Shown here: in pieces, positions 24,474 through 37,700 of the stretch | How the letters are laid out: each line of letters opens with the position of its first letter | Numbering within the stretch: position 1 is the first letter of the stretch | Origin: Macrolepiota albuminosa | Taxonomy: Eukaryota; Basidiomycota; Agaricomycetes; Agaricales; Agaricaceae | DNA length: 64,000 bases | Assembly: GCA_027475525.1 (NCBI GenBank) | Contig: JAMWFC010000046.1 | Location: 2,046,001 to 2,110,000 of the forward strand | Direction: 5' to 3' | The notes under the pieces: model-generated | What the model saw: only the letters and a program-made list of their open reading frames with translations | The model's database searches: none | What the model was told of the DNA's origin: nothing | Translations under genes and position numbers: made by a program

Positions 24474-27400
24474 TTACCGTTGAGCAAATCTAAGGAGACG
24501 AGAAGCGACTTTTTTATGAGGATAGTAAGTTTGAATAATCCACATCTGCAGGAGAAAGTTGCTTACTGATCGTGCATATAAGATTGAAAACTGGACAAAC
24601 GAGACATCAGTGGGTAAACAGCGAGAAGAGGTAGTAATTCACCGAAGAAAGAGAAAAGGATGAAAGCATCTCTCCATCGAAGAGAATAGCTTATGTTTAG
24701 AGGTTCGTAAAACTCATCTCCTACGAAATATTGACAGTAGCGGCATGCAAACGTGTCATTGAGGTTATCGATGTAGCCCCCAAATTTTTCTACAAATGTC
24801 TGGCCCCATTCTGCACACGTCTGTCCTGAGGGTGGATTGAAGACGGCGAATTCATCGCTCTTGCACCTGATCACAAGGCCACTACAGCAATGTAAGAATG
24901 GCAGATCAATGGAGATGTAATTGTCACGCACTGCAACTCAGTTGAGACCATAGCTGCTAGAGTACGAGTATAGGGATCGAGCTCGTATATCCACGATCTC
25001 CAGAACTCGAGAAGGGTAGGGTATGGAATAGTAACACCACAGAACTGGGAAAGTACCAGTCCAAGGAAGGGGTTAAACAGCACAGCAACCTTAGAATGAA
25101 ACTTCAGTTTTTAGGCTCAATCATGGTCGAACTGTGGAGGTTACCTGGACGCTGGGAGAAAGCGCAGCAACTAATTGTCCCAAGGAAACACCAAAGAGCA
25201 ACATGAAGATAATGATCAAAAGTTGAAACCCAGTTCCATTGACTCCAGCGGTGCCTTGACCAAAGCCAATAGGATAGACCTGGTACGAAATAAATAAGGG
25301 CCAAGAATTAAGGGAAATAGATGTTCAACGCACCATGAGAGCCCAATAAACGATAGCACAAAGGATACTATAGGGAATTTCTCCAATCAACTGACTAGCA
25401 GCAAAGACATATGGAGAATAGATTCGACTTGAAGACTCTAAGAAAAGAAGATATACTCGAAATAGAACTAGAGTGGGACGATATTGCCTTACCTCGAATG
25501 AAGACACGTCTGTTGAAGATGAACAATGGTTCAATCTGAGACATGACAATGGCGGGCAAGACAACAACCCAGAAACTGATTTTCTTTTAAGTGGGGCACC
25601 ATTCACAATGGCGAAAAACTTACATTGCGAAGACTCGGAACTGAAGGTCTCGTGAGCTGTTCCCGACTTGAAGGAAGCAGAGAGAGATGAAGAGCGAAAT
25701 GAACGCCGACACGAAAAGACGGGTGAAGATGTATTCTGGAGACCTCCAAAGCGCCAGCATGTTCCTTTGAGAGACGATCCTCAACTGATACATGATTGAC
25801 GATGCGTCTGATAAATAGTGAGCATATCAACGTCTACATGTTGGAGTGGCGTACAAGTGCTCGTAATCTTTTTATCAGTCACAGGTTTTGCGAGTCCTTG
25901 TTCTTTGATTGCTTGAATTTCCGCCTTTGCTTTCTTGTACTCTTTAGAATCCAGCCAAATATCTTTCCAGTCACGATCGCCAACTCTTGGAGTCACACCA
26001 GCACCAATCGCCTCAAGCATGTACTCAGCGGGATTGACGTTGGGTGGACAAACAGCTCCATTCTGGGCAAAGTAGTCGCGAATGATGTTCGAATCTTGAC
26101 CTATGTCACCGAAATACACGGTCTCACCCCCGCGTTCGAGGAGTAACAGACGATCGAAGCTTTCAAACAGGAGGGAGGAAGGCTGATGAATTGTGCAAAG
26201 AATAGCCTGTCCTTGATCTGCAAGCTTTCGCAAGAAACGAACAAGGTTCCATGCACTAAAATGGTTATCAAGACTAGACAGGATGGAAAAAAGTCAGCTT
26301 CCTCACCTTTGGGCATCCAGACCTGACGTAGGTTCGTCCAAAAAGAGAAGTAGTTCTGGCTTGCTAGCAAGTTCGACACCAATTGTGAGGCGCTTGCGGG
26401 CTTCAACGTTAAGACTGAAGACCAGAGCCTCGGTAAGATCCTGTAGTTCGAGAAGTTCAATTATCTCCTCGACGTAGGCGTCTTTCTCCTCGATTGGAAC
26501 AAAAGCCGGTTGTCGAAGGTAGGCCGAGAAGCGCATGGCTTCGCGAACTGTGGCAGTTCCTTCGTGAACATCCATTTGTTCGGCTATAACGTAGTTTGAA
26601 AAATTGGTACAAGACACAGTGGAGGTGACGCACCATAAGCCGTGCCTCGAGCAAAGTCATTATCCAAGGGTCGACCATCAACAAGAATATCGCCAGTAAC
26701 GATACCAATGTTTTTGCGCTGCGCCAAAACATCAAGACAAGTAGTCTTTCCAGCCCCGCTGGCACCCATAAGTGCTGTCAGAGTTCCAGGTTTAACGTAA
26801 CCAAACACATCGTGAAGGAGACGTCTTTGACCGCTAGGAGTGGGTACATGGTAATTTAGATTCTCCCAGGTGAAAGCCTTTTGATGAGACTGAACAGCGG
26901 CTCTGTATAGCAGAACATCATCAGGCAGTGGCTTTGGCGCAGCGTAACGTGCTTACTTCTCTTGCGTGACCAAGTATTTATCATGGTCAATACCCTTTTC
27001 AAAGTCCTCGGTACGTTCAAGTTTCCTTTCCTTGAGGGCAGCATTACGCTTCTTGACTTCCTCGGTTTCCTTTGCGAATATTTTGATTGAAAAATTGTGG
27101 CCATATTGCTACTTCAATGTCAACAGGCATGATGATATCAAAGCTCCAAAAAGCATACAGGATAAAATTCGAGCGCCAGAATCTGAGTAATTTGAAAAGC
27201 AAACATGAAGCCGATCAGGACTACGAAGTTACGACGCCAAAGGTCAGCGGTGTCGATGTTATAGCCAGCCTTGAGGTAATCCTTTCCGAAAATGACGTTA
27301 CTGCCGCTAGATGCACCAAACAAAGTGCAGGCTTGATTGGGTCCCAGAACATCCCTGCGTAGAATTTAGCTGAATGAATGACGAAAAACTTCGGAAGCTT

Positions 27401-30340
27401 ACGGGTATTTTGTGATACCGAGTCCGTTCCTGGGAATGACCGCGTTTCCATCACAAGTGAGCTAGAAATCTATGAACGAGACTCCAGGCCTGACAAGAAA
27501 GATCCCACCGAAATACGCATGAACTCGTTTTCCATACATCCTTGCCAAGCTGCAATAATCTTAGTTATTGAACTCCTATGACGTGTTACTGGTGCATACC
27601 GTAGGAAACGGGGTTGATGTAGTACTATTAGAGAGTAAGTCATATGAGATGACACTGAATCTTAATGAACCCACAATCCAAAAGAGCCAGCGCTTCATGC
27701 TATCAACCGGGATGATGTAGCCAGCATACTGAATGCTGAGTGAAAAGTTAGTAATGATACTCAACTGATAACGTCACTTACAAGTTCGGAATAAAAAACA
27801 CAGCGAGACGGAAGGCAGAGTCAAAGTTGGAGCAGATCAAACCGAACGACCGAAAAAATCCCTGCATCGACAGGTATGCAACGTAATTGAAGACATGGAA
27901 CGTAAAGAATGCTCCGGCGGAACTGTGAAGACCAGAAAGAAAGTATACGATCAAGTTGAAAATTAGGACCCTAGAGGCGGAGAAAGGCAAGTCTGAAATG
28001 GTTTTTGCTAATGCAATGGCCGACGGTCTATACATGCTATAGCTGGTCTAAACAAATCATAATTACTCCAAGTCCAAGCAAAAAATCACTGTCCCTCACC
28101 TGTTTCCGCAGGATGGGACGACCAAGCATCTGTAAGGGCATCTCACCGAACGCATCAAGACATGTGGTAAGTAAAGCGGCAAAGATAACACTGAAGATTG
28201 CGTGAGGGATGCTACCAACGAGTCTCAACGAACATACCTCCCACGTGTGAAAGCGCCGGCGGAGGTGAGGGGTTGATTGTAATATCCAGAACCAATGACG
28301 AAAGCAAGCGCCTGGAAAACATTGAAATAGAGATTACACTGGAGGTAAAGGACAACTTACGATAGAAAGCGAGTAACTCGTGTATAATTGAAATCGATCC
28401 TGCACTCTGGTTTGGAATTGACGCACAGTGAGAGCGCGAACCTGGCCGGAAAATCCGAGAGTGTAAGGACTCTTCTTTGACACACCCTTTTTCTTGTCTG
28501 CTGCAACAGCGGCACGGAACGCCTCCTGATCCGTCTTCTCGGTTTCCATTAACCGTTTGTAACGTTTGAGATCTTCCTCCTTCTCATGAGCATAAGAAGA
28601 TGACAGATACGCGCTCTCAAGAGCAGAAGGGGAGGAGGGGACTTCTCGTGCTGAACGTCCTGGGGCAAATTGACGTTCATTCGGATCTGTGCAGCCAGTG
28701 AGGTAGTCAGCGGTACTTTGACGGGGTAGAGGCTTGTAGCCAAGGTTTTCAAAATATGCACGAGCCCCGGTCGGTGGACCGAAGAATACCTGGCGACCCT
28801 CATTGAGGACAAGCACCTTATCGAACAGGTCATATATACCCTCGCCAGCTTGGTACCTTTTGGGGATAGGACTCAAGATACGGTTGGAAGAAAAGTGAAA
28901 GAACATACAGGGTGACAAAGGTCGTCTGGCCAAGTACATCAGTCATTATCCTAAGTGATTTGACGAAATCGAGAGCCGTAGATGCATCCAGTCCTCGAGT
29001 AGAATTATCCCAACACTGTACACGCGCACGAGTCGCCATCATCTCTGCAATACTGACGCGCTTTCTCTCCCCACCGGAAACACCACGGACGAACTCATCG
29101 CCGACAAGTGTCTGTTTGGTGTGGGAAATGTTGAGCATCTGGAGCAATGTGTCCAGAACCTGTTGATCGAACTCTTTTTTAGAAACACCAGGTAGACGGC
29201 CATTAGGACCAGGTGTTTTAGCAATGTGTCCAGAACCTGTTGATCGAACTCTTTTTTAGAAACACCAGGTAGACGGCCATTAGGACCAGGTGTTTTCTTG
29301 TGACCGTATCAGCCTTGCCACACAACCTCCTAAACTCGGGCACTCACGTCGAGAGGGCAAAAGCCAGGGTCTGTGCGACTGTCAGTGTGGCGATATGATA
29401 TCATCTATTTCGAGATTGCGTTACTTCAAGTTTGAATATTATTTGATTTGCTCACCTTCTTGGTTATACACCACCTCGCCTTTGTAGGTTTTAGCTATTT
29501 CTTCTGCAGTTATTCCAGCATACAGTACAGTGCCGCCAACACCTGCATATTCTTCACGTTGGTTGGATATTGCTTTGAGGAAGGTAGTGCAACCAGAACC
29601 GGGGCAACCAAGGACCAGACACATTTCACCAGGCTTCAACACACCGGAAGATCTAGAGAAATGCGTTAGCCGTAAATCCTGCTTTGTATGGAGGGAGCAT
29701 CAACTTGTGAAGAATAGTCCGCGTGGGCATCTTTGGCTGGGACGGGAAGAAGGGGGCGATGAAACTCCATAGCCAAAATAAAGGTCCAAGAAAGAAGGAA
29801 ACGACAGCACCTGTCAAGCAAGTTATGAGTACGCGAGAGTTCAACGCGCAAAAGTACACTTGCCGCTGAAAGTACCCACATAAAACTGAAAAATCACGAT
29901 AAAATAGAGATGCTGATGAGGGAGATAAGATCCAACCTTATGATCTAGTCCTCCCACGACGTCGACATGAAGGTTTTCCCAAGTCACACCCACGTGCTGT
30001 GAAACGTTATATGCATGGGGAGGGAGGCAGGTAGTCAAGTACACACCTTGTGCTTGATGCCGGCAGCCTGGTTCGCGTCATTTGAAGAGGTTAGATATTC
30101 ACGTAGGTCGAACTGTTCGGTCGCATCGCCCACAGGTTCTGCTTTTTCGAGATCACCATCAGGTGAGCCCACGGTCTTCTCACTCAGTGAGGATCGTCTT
30201 CTTTGAAACTCTTCAGATTGAATGCTGAGCTGACGGGCGAGAGCATTGAATTGTTCTTCAGCGTCAACGATATCGACATGGTGGGCAGAAGTCGAGGTGC
30301 CACCGTTGATGGTGATGTTGTCAGCGGGAGCTCCGACCAT
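24474..30340 (-). CDS. PDR-type (ABCG) full-length ABC drug exporter
   Basis: Plasma-membrane ATP-driven efflux pump of the fungal pleiotropic drug resistance type, (NBD-TMD) twice. ATG 30340 starts a cytosolic leader with the family motif [15 protein letters not shown]1 has the PDR-specific Walker [14 protein letters not shown] (Cys in place of Lys), the signature [16 protein letters not shown] and the switch region [22 protein letters not shown]2 has the canonical Walker [15 protein letters not shown], the degenerate signature [16 protein letters not shown] and Walker [15 protein letters not shown]. This asymmetry is normal for the family. Many introns split the two sets of TM helices. The C-terminus (FVFNLICTI, then [11 protein letters not shown]) needs a 24-nt exon at 24567-24590 and a last exon 24474-24508. 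Duplication 29143-29296 disrupts NBD1. Substrates cannot be predicted from sequence. Confidence 0.93.
29143..29296. repeat. 77-bp exact tandem duplication no. 5 (ABC transporter)
   Basis: 29143-29219 equals 29220-29296. It lies in the exon coding [20 protein letters not shown] upstream of the NBD1 signature. One base, the third of a Thr codon at the splice junction, is missing above 29296. Confidence 0.97.
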
Positions 30341-31554
30341 TCACCTGTGAGGACCGGGCGAGGGGACTGTAATTCGAATACAACTTCATGTCAAAGCTTT
30401 AATAAGTTCGCTGGAAGATGTGCTGAATAATCTCGATTCACGGAGGCCGGAAGCGCGTAACCTAATTTCCCATTAACCGAATCATTCGGTCTTTCGCATC
30501 CTCCACTGAAACAAGCTTTGAGATGACTCGTAATCTAGTAACGTTTTCATCGGTCCTTTTGCACCTCGATCAGTGCATAACTTTCATCAACTCTACTTTA
30601 TGGTGTTAGAAAACCTCCGAATTTAAGGAAGCAAATCGATGAGAAAAGGGGGCAGATTGCCGGCATTGACAACTCGCCAACTACGAGTCAAAAAAAGACT
30701 CCGGAACTTCACCTCCGATGTTCTTAAGATTTGCTAATACGCGCTTTGTCTATCGATTACTTAAGAAAGGTGAATTACTTAGCCATAGTTAAACGTTAAT
30801 TACTTACTTATTATAAGTGTTTGTTTTTTGGAGCCCACCTATCGATATCGACAATTGCACCTGGTATGACTACAAAACACGAATTTCTCACCTGCAACTT
30901 ATTGGGAGACGCAAACCCGTCACAGTCAGAAATGCTTCATCCTTGTTTGTTGACTCGTGGTCATCATAATGCCAACCCTTGTCTACGTAAGCCGAAACCT
31001 TGCCTGCCCAGAAAAAGGTGTGGCGGCCTATGGCTTGACAACTCAAACATGCACACAACGATTGGGGTCTGTCGTTTGTTCGAAATCTCGTCTGGCTGTA
31101 CCGTTCTGTCGCAGGCAACTCAAACATGCACACAACGATTGGGGTCTGTCGTTTGTTCGAAATCTCGTCTGGCTGTACCGTTCTGTCGCAGGCACTTTCG
31201 TCGACAGATATCCGAGTAGTGATATACAATGTCGAGCTTGATCTGTTGTTCATCATTGATATTTTGTCCAGAACTATGTCAAACTACCCTAAGCCTAAGG
31301 CAGACCTCTTGGCCGACCACTGATCTGGTTTTGGGATAATAGAAGAGGCCGCAAGCTCTGATTAAGATATTTCTGGACGTAATAGGCCAGCCGCGAGGAA
31401 CGTATTTGTCTTCGAAGCTCTGACATTCAACATCAACAGTTCGCCCTGACTGTGAGCTGACGAACTGCCAGCCGTCTTTCTTCAGTTCGCGATATCTGTG
31501 TAATAGCCGGTTTAAATAGCCTCCATATTTCCACAGCGCTTTTTTGCATCCGCC
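30341..31554. other. 1.2-kb divergent intergenic region
   Basis: Lies between the starts of the ABC exporter (minus) and the GH128 gene (plus), and so should hold both promoters. Segment 30740-30830 is AT-rich. A tttaaata TATA-like box lies at 31511-31518, 36 bp before the glycosidase ATG. Short frames occur, partly created by the 77-bp duplication at 31039. No gene is recognised. Confidence 0.5.
31039..31192. repeat. 77-bp exact tandem duplication no. 6 (intergenic)
   Basis: 31039-31115 equals 31116-31192, and the match runs two bases further by chance. This copy lies in non-coding DNA, so no frame test is possible. Confidence 0.95.
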
Positions 31555-32782
31555 ATGGTCTTCTTAAGTGCCGCTGCTTTCCTATCTTCTGCCCTCCTCA
31601 TATCCGCACAAAATTTGACTTCAAAGCGGGGAATGGCGTTCTCGGCAGCAGAGACGCCGGGAGATATCATCAATGCTAACCAGACCAAAAGTCAGATTAG
31701 TTGGCAGTATGATTGGGGCAGCATCCCGCCAGAGTATTTGGCCGTCGATGGAATCGAGTACATCCCAATGCAATGGGGATCCGCCAACATCGAGGGCTTC
31801 GCTGACGCAGTACAAACACAAGGAGCCAAAACCATTCTAGTGCGTCGTTACCTGAAATCTGTGACGAAACCCTTATATTTGAAAAGGCGTTCAATGAACC
31901 CGACTTCGATCAAGAGTCAAATATACAGCCTTCGGAGGCCGCTAGTCTCTGGAAACAATATATCGAACCTCTGAAAGCAAACGGTATTCGTCTTGGTGCA
32001 CCCGCAGTTACAGCAAGTGGTCAACCATGGTTCGCGCAATTCATGCAGGCGTGTTCTGGTTGCTCTGTTGATTTCATACCTTTGCATTGGTCAGTGCTGA
32101 TGAATGGAGGTCTTCAATATGCTGACTATTTTTAGGTACGGTGACGGAGTCGAAGGTTTCTACAACTACCTTTGGCAAGTCCATGGTACCTATCCGAACA
32201 TCTCTCTTTGGGTCACGGAATTTGCATCGACGTCGTTGAACGCCACTGGTGAGTTTGATGATTAGGGTTGTGCCTGTCTCAACCGGACGTAACTACTTGC
32301 AGAGGTCGCCAATTTTCTGAATGCGTCGATCGCATATATTGATACTTTACCCTGGATTGAACGTTATGCCTGGTTCGGTTACTTCGTAAGTTTATCTTAG
32401 AAATCTGGGCTTTGGATAACTTGACCGTATTATATTACAGCGGCCAAGGGATACCGGAATCTACAGTAAGTTGTTCTATACTATGAACAACTTCTTATGC
32501 AGCGGTTATGCAGATCTTCTTGGAGGGGACGGCAGCCTCAATGCACTCGGGCAGATATATGTTGGGGCCAAGACTGTTCATACTCAAATTGTTCCCACCA
32601 AAACATTCACTTCTGTCAATGGCGCGGACAACCCGACGCAGGGTCTTGTCACGACGTTTCCTTCATTTCCCAACGCTGCTCTCCGAAGATGGATTCTCTT
32701 CGGTGCAGAAGGACATCAAGCCCTGGACTTTGGCTTTGCCGTTCTTGTATTCCTCACTGGAGCCATTTGGACCGTCTTCTAA
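31555..32782 (+). CDS. secreted or anchored GH128-like glycosidase
   Basis: Predicted cell-wall glucanase of the glyco_hydro_cc (GH128, Asl1-like) family, acting on beta-1,3-glucan outside the cell. ATG 31555 starts a signal peptide (VFLSAAAFLSSALLISA). The barrel carries the mature start KRGMAFSAAETPGDIINANQ and WQYDWGSIPPEYLAVDGIEY. The acid/base motif AFNEPDFDQESN is created by the first splice. IPLHWYGDGVEGFYNYLW follows, and the nucleophile strand is LWVTEFASTS. Two Gl(u) residues in NEP and TEF are the expected catalytic pair. Introns lie after residues coded at 31839, near 32088, 32248, 32385 and 32465. After a short linker the protein ends in a hydrophobic run (FGFAVLVFLTGAIWTVF), consistent with a GPI-anchor signal. 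Confidence 0.88.
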
Positions 32783-33196
32783 CTCGGTTCGCGTTCGTGT
32801 CATTTCAATTATCTTAGGATTTTGACGCACACATGTTATCGTGAATAGTTATGTTATATACTATGTACATGAATTAGAGACAGATATCTGATAACGTTAA
32901 TTTTTACGACATTATACTCAACTTTCTCTGAATTGGAAGTACGAGTGAAGGGATGGTCCGACGCAAAGCTTCCATAAAGGCCGATAATATCGAACGTCAG
33001 GAGTATGATACAGTGGCGCCAACGCGAAAAGACAAGCACTTCGGTATACGACTCAGCATCACCGCCGCCTCCACCTCACTCGAATAGCAGGTATCAATAT
33101 CTCCGGCCCGAATGTAGCGCGTCCTGCCGAGTTTGGGCTGCTGACAAAGCTTGCAGTGAAACTGGTGGCAGGTGGAAACGAAGAACACACGCGACC
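32783..33196. other. intergenic between co-oriented genes
   Basis: About 410 bp. It is AT-rich at 32840-32920 and includes the likely promoter of the EF-hand gene. No other feature is seen. Confidence 0.55.
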
Positions 33197-34497
33197 ATGA
33201 AGGCGACTGTAAGCCTTTCATTACTCGCTATTGCGCATGGAGTTCTCGCACATGGGGATCACGGGGGGCAACTAGGTGCGAAGCCTGGTGAGACCATCAA
33301 GCAGTATGCTCAGCGACACGTATGTGCCTGAGTTTATATGCAAGTTCAATTCATGAATCATGTCATCTAGATGTCTTCAGAGCATCATATGTATGACTTC
33401 ATTACTTGATGCATCTCTTTCATGGCCTAATTCTCTGGCAGTGATTCATTCGACACACGAAGCTTCTTCATGCTGCACGATTTGAATCGGTTCGTGAATG
33501 TATGTACCGCTTCTCGTCGTATGCCTTAATTCCTAACAGCGATGGATATTGGGAACGAGATGAGATAGAAGCCGTGTACGGTGTTCACCATGTGTACGCT
33601 ACAAAGAAATCACCGGTTGGTTCTATGCCTTTCAATTGATCACTGACCAAGCCAAATTACAGGACGAAGTAGCGCACCAAAAGAAAGCAGATCATATTGT
33701 TGACACCGTTCTTCGTTTATTGGATCTAGACCATGATGGGCGTGTCTCTCCGGAGGAGTTGGAAAAGGTTGGTTTAGACGGCCTCCCTAACTTTGATGAC
33801 CTTGGTGCTGAAGGTCATCATTACGACGTCGAGAGCGGTAAGTAAAGTTGGTGGCATTTCTATCGTTAGCAATTTTTAATTGATTGGCGCCAGAATTCTT
33901 CCTGCATCATGAAGGTTAGTTGAGATATTCCCCTACTTCTTGAATGCTCATGCGGTTTCTCTAGAACAATACCACTCAACACCAGAAACTCAAACTGACG
34001 AATCGTACAACCACCCCGAGGATCTGGAGCACTTTGCCGCACATGAACGGATTGAGCGTGAAGAAGCCGAAAAGGAAGCCAAGTTCCAAGGGATCTCCGT
34101 TGAGGAAGCCCTCCGAGAGCACCAACACGTTGACTCCCCGCCTCCAGCTGCTGCTCCTGAGAACAACAACTCTGACCCGGCCTCATCTCATCCACACGGA
34201 GAGCAAATCGAGGCTGTGCCTCCGGTGCTTGAGCCTCCAGTTCCCAAAGTGACTCGTGTGCCACCACCTGAGAAACAAGATCCCAATATCCGTTTTAAAG
34301 ATGCCCCAGCTGAGGCGAAACGTAAAGGAGATTGGGGAGAAGGAGGTTATAGAGCGCCCACCGAGCCCAGTGATAGACTAAGGAGAAATTTACCTTACAA
34401 GGTGTGTCGTTTTGGTCCTGTGGACGCAGGAAGCTGAATTGCTGACGAGCAGAACCGAATGCAGTACAAATTCCGCCGCAATTGGGGTGACTTCTAA
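33197..34497 (+). CDS. secretory-pathway EF-hand calcium-binding protein (SSP120/nucleobindin-like)
   Basis: ATG 33197 begins a signal peptide (KATVSLSLLAIAHGVLA) followed by a His/Gly-rich mature start. Short exons rebuild two EF-hands: FFMLHDLNRDGYWERDEIEA and LRLLDLDHDGRVSPEELEKV. Both have the D-x-N/D-x-D-G-x spacing of Ca2+ loops. A His/Glu-rich region follows (LEHFAAHERIEREEAEKEAK), then a Pro-rich linker and a conserved-looking end (PYKYKFRRNWGDF) made by the last splice. The arrangement matches fungal Ssp120-type proteins of the early secretory pathway and nucleobindins. No HDEL retention signal is seen. The role, as a luminal calcium-responsive adaptor, is inferred from the family. 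Confidence 0.85.
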
Positions 34498-34734
34498 ACT
34501 GCTCTGATGCACGGGCTTGAGTGGATTGTCCTAATATTATTAGCGGTTGGGCCGCACCCAGCAAATAATTCTAAATTTGCAACAGCTCAGAGAGTAGGAT
34601 GCCGTTCTGTTTGAATCAGTCTTGTTTTATCCCATAGCATTATTCTCGTGGTCGTAAAGAGTCGAACAAATAACGATATCGAGGTATCATTGAAATCGGG
34701 TAATATGTGTCGTGAAAAATTTGTTACTGTCAGC

Positions 34735-37700
34735 TCATCGTCCATCAAACATGTCATCCAAAATACCCTGCTCTACCGCCTCCCAGTCGACATTTCCGCC
34801 ACTGGCATAAACGCTCTCATATGAAGTGATGCTTACATTAGAGAAGAATGGAATCAAATCTCGAATGCTTTCAATCTGCCGTAAGGAATTCAGCATCGGA
34901 CGGCGTAAGGAGCGTTGGTCCGTTGAAGTCGTCAACGAATTAGGTATTATAACTCCGTTCGTACCATCCTGAAACGATGTACGTACGTCAACGATACACA
35001 ATCATAGGACAAGAGTAAACATACCCCAACGGGAAGAGCTCCTGCGATCTCAGCAAGTTGATCCATCATGGCCTCGGGGAACCAGTTATCAGGACGGTAA
35101 ATTGCATCAACCGTGTCAGTTACAAAGATCCATTGATGTCTCAGGATGAAGGTTAAGCAAGCCTGGACTGTATGGGTTGATTGCGAGAACTTACATTTGG
35201 AACTCCTCGGTTTGTAGGACCAGTAATAGGTCGAGGCATTTGCTCGCCGCGAGGACTAGTTGTAGGTCCTCTGATCCATCGAAAGGTAAAGTCGTTATAG
35301 CTTGTTCAAAGATACGATGCTAAGCCAAGAGATCGCGAATGAGAACTAAGGACTCAAACAAAGACGACAACCCACCAGTTCCGTTAAGAGCACAGGCCAA
35401 AAGCTTGTCATATTATTCGGTGAAAGCCGACATAATAACACCCGAATACATAGAAAAACTTCGCACTGTACAATGGGGGCCGTCACATTTCTGAAGATAT
35501 CGACAAGCTTCTCCTGGATCGTTGGAAGTTGCGTCAAGAAATGATTCTTCTCTCCGGCGAATAAAACAAACGAAAGTCTCCGGACATTAAGAGACCGTAG
35601 CAGCATTTCGTACTCCCTATTTGTAAATATGTTTGCTGAAGGAGCTGTTGCTACTTTAGCTACAAGAACCGGTCAGCTTTGTACTGAAGCATCCCATTTT
35701 ACAGCACATACAAAGTAACTCAGGGAAGGCGGCTTTGTCAGCATCAAACAAAGCTTTGACAATCTGGGTCCATGGCTCTGCAACGCATGCAATACAATTG
35801 AATAACCTGCTATCGTTTAGTAGCTCTGATACCGGCGTCTTCCACGCCTTTATAGAAGGTGGAATTTTGGCCATTGCTTGTATGATCGCGAGGACAGGCG
35901 GGTCCAAATCCAACGGTCTGATACCTTATGGTAAGTCACCGGACAGCTAGTACAGGTAGCGTCGAGAGACCCACCTTGTCCTTCCTCTCATTGCAGGATT
36001 TACAACATAGTAAATAATGTTGTTACATGCTGAAAGTATCTTGTCGTTGTCTACCAGGAATTTGCGCAAATTTGGTAAGACAGAGAACGCCACAAAGTTA
36101 TTGATCTATCAAATAAACATGGTTAGTGTCCACTTGACTTCCACCACCAATGGGACCATCACTTGTGAGATCAATTCGGTCGATGCACCAGGTTTGACTG
36201 AATCTGAAGGAACTAGCAGATTCGTGTCCTGTTTCTCATCACTTTTGTAGTCTGAGAGAGTACCAGTCGTAAAAAAAATGTACCTATGACAAAAGTGCAA
36301 CTTGCCTTGTCCAGGAGCGGGAGAATTTCGACCATTGTTGCTGAGGGATTCCTTCGTAGTGCGGCGAATCCAAGATCCTTGCCTTGTCCAGGAGCGGGAG
36401 AATTTCGACCATTGTTGCTGAGGGATTCCTTCGTAGTGCGGCGAATCCAAGATCCTGGTCATATGAGCGGCCGACAAACATTACGCTAGAATCGAGAAGT
36501 TTTCCAAAATTGTCCTATTAGAAGACGAATGATGAGGACCTGGACGTTTTAAAAATATTCAATGACACACCTGCAGCTCTTTACGTATACGACGATCTTC
36601 CATGGCCGTTGTTTGAGAGATTTTTTCAGATAACACCGTGAGACAGCTGTTCGCAGGGTCGGCCTATATTTACAAGTGGATCTGAGTGTTTTACCTGAGA
36701 GCTGCAAAGTTATGGATCTTGAAATCCCGTGTACTGCCGACAATGTCTTTAATTAGTTGTAAGAAACGACCCCACACTTGTATCGCTATCGGCCCTTCCA
36801 GTCGACGTAGATAATGTTCAAGAAACTTGAAGAGTACCCCTTCGGTCCTGAGGAGAGAAAGTGAGATAAATCTTCCTAAAGATGTTTTGCCAAAGTTTTT
36901 ACAGGTGCGAATTTATAGCTTGTTTCCTGCTCCTCTCGTTAGCACCTGATATACGACAAGAAATACTCTCGCAAATCATGTGCACAGCATTTTGAGCACT
37001 CGCAACAAGGACGTCAATGAGGTCGAATGCGGCATCTGGGGAAGCGTTCGGATCCTAAGCAACGATTAGAAAATTGTGAACTTAAACAAACAGGATGACA
37101 AGAGCACGTACAGAAATTTTACTCCAACAGTCCACAACAGATTCAAAGACCTCAACAGCTTGTACGCGGAAGAAGTGCTCTAAAACTCGACGGCACCGCA
37201 TCCGCGTTCGATTATAGATAAGCGATAACGAGTCATCTCTTGATGTCCATGTCATTGGTGTAGTCCAAGGAAGAGTTGACCAGATAGAGTACAAAACCCG
37301 AATTCCTTCGTCAAGAGACCTATATGCTGGTGAACGAGCCTTGGTATAACAACACGATAAGAACGAGGCATGCAACATAACCGCGAGACTCACTGTGAGC
37401 GTTTCATCGGAAAGTTGTGTGCTTTCTGACCCGAAGACATTAGACACGTAACCCAATAACCCGCTGTTCTCCGTTCCAGTCTTATCTTGCGGGACAGGTT
37501 CCTCGTCAGTCGAGCTCAGTTCCGTAGTATAAGCTAGACCGAGCAGTATCATTCGCTCCAAACCGTTCAGAAGCATGACCATCTCTGCGTCGGTGACGCT
37601 CAAGGAGAAATCCTGAGCAAAGTCCTGTGCTTGTGACGAAGTAATACGTAGATCCTTCAGTGACAGGGTTAATTGCCGACACAGACAATCATTCAGAGGG

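Noticed and set aside
30821..31256. ORFs of 94-132 codons on both strands upstream of the GH128 gene
   Set aside because: They run through the 77-bp duplication and repeat the same peptide twice, so they are created by the duplication.
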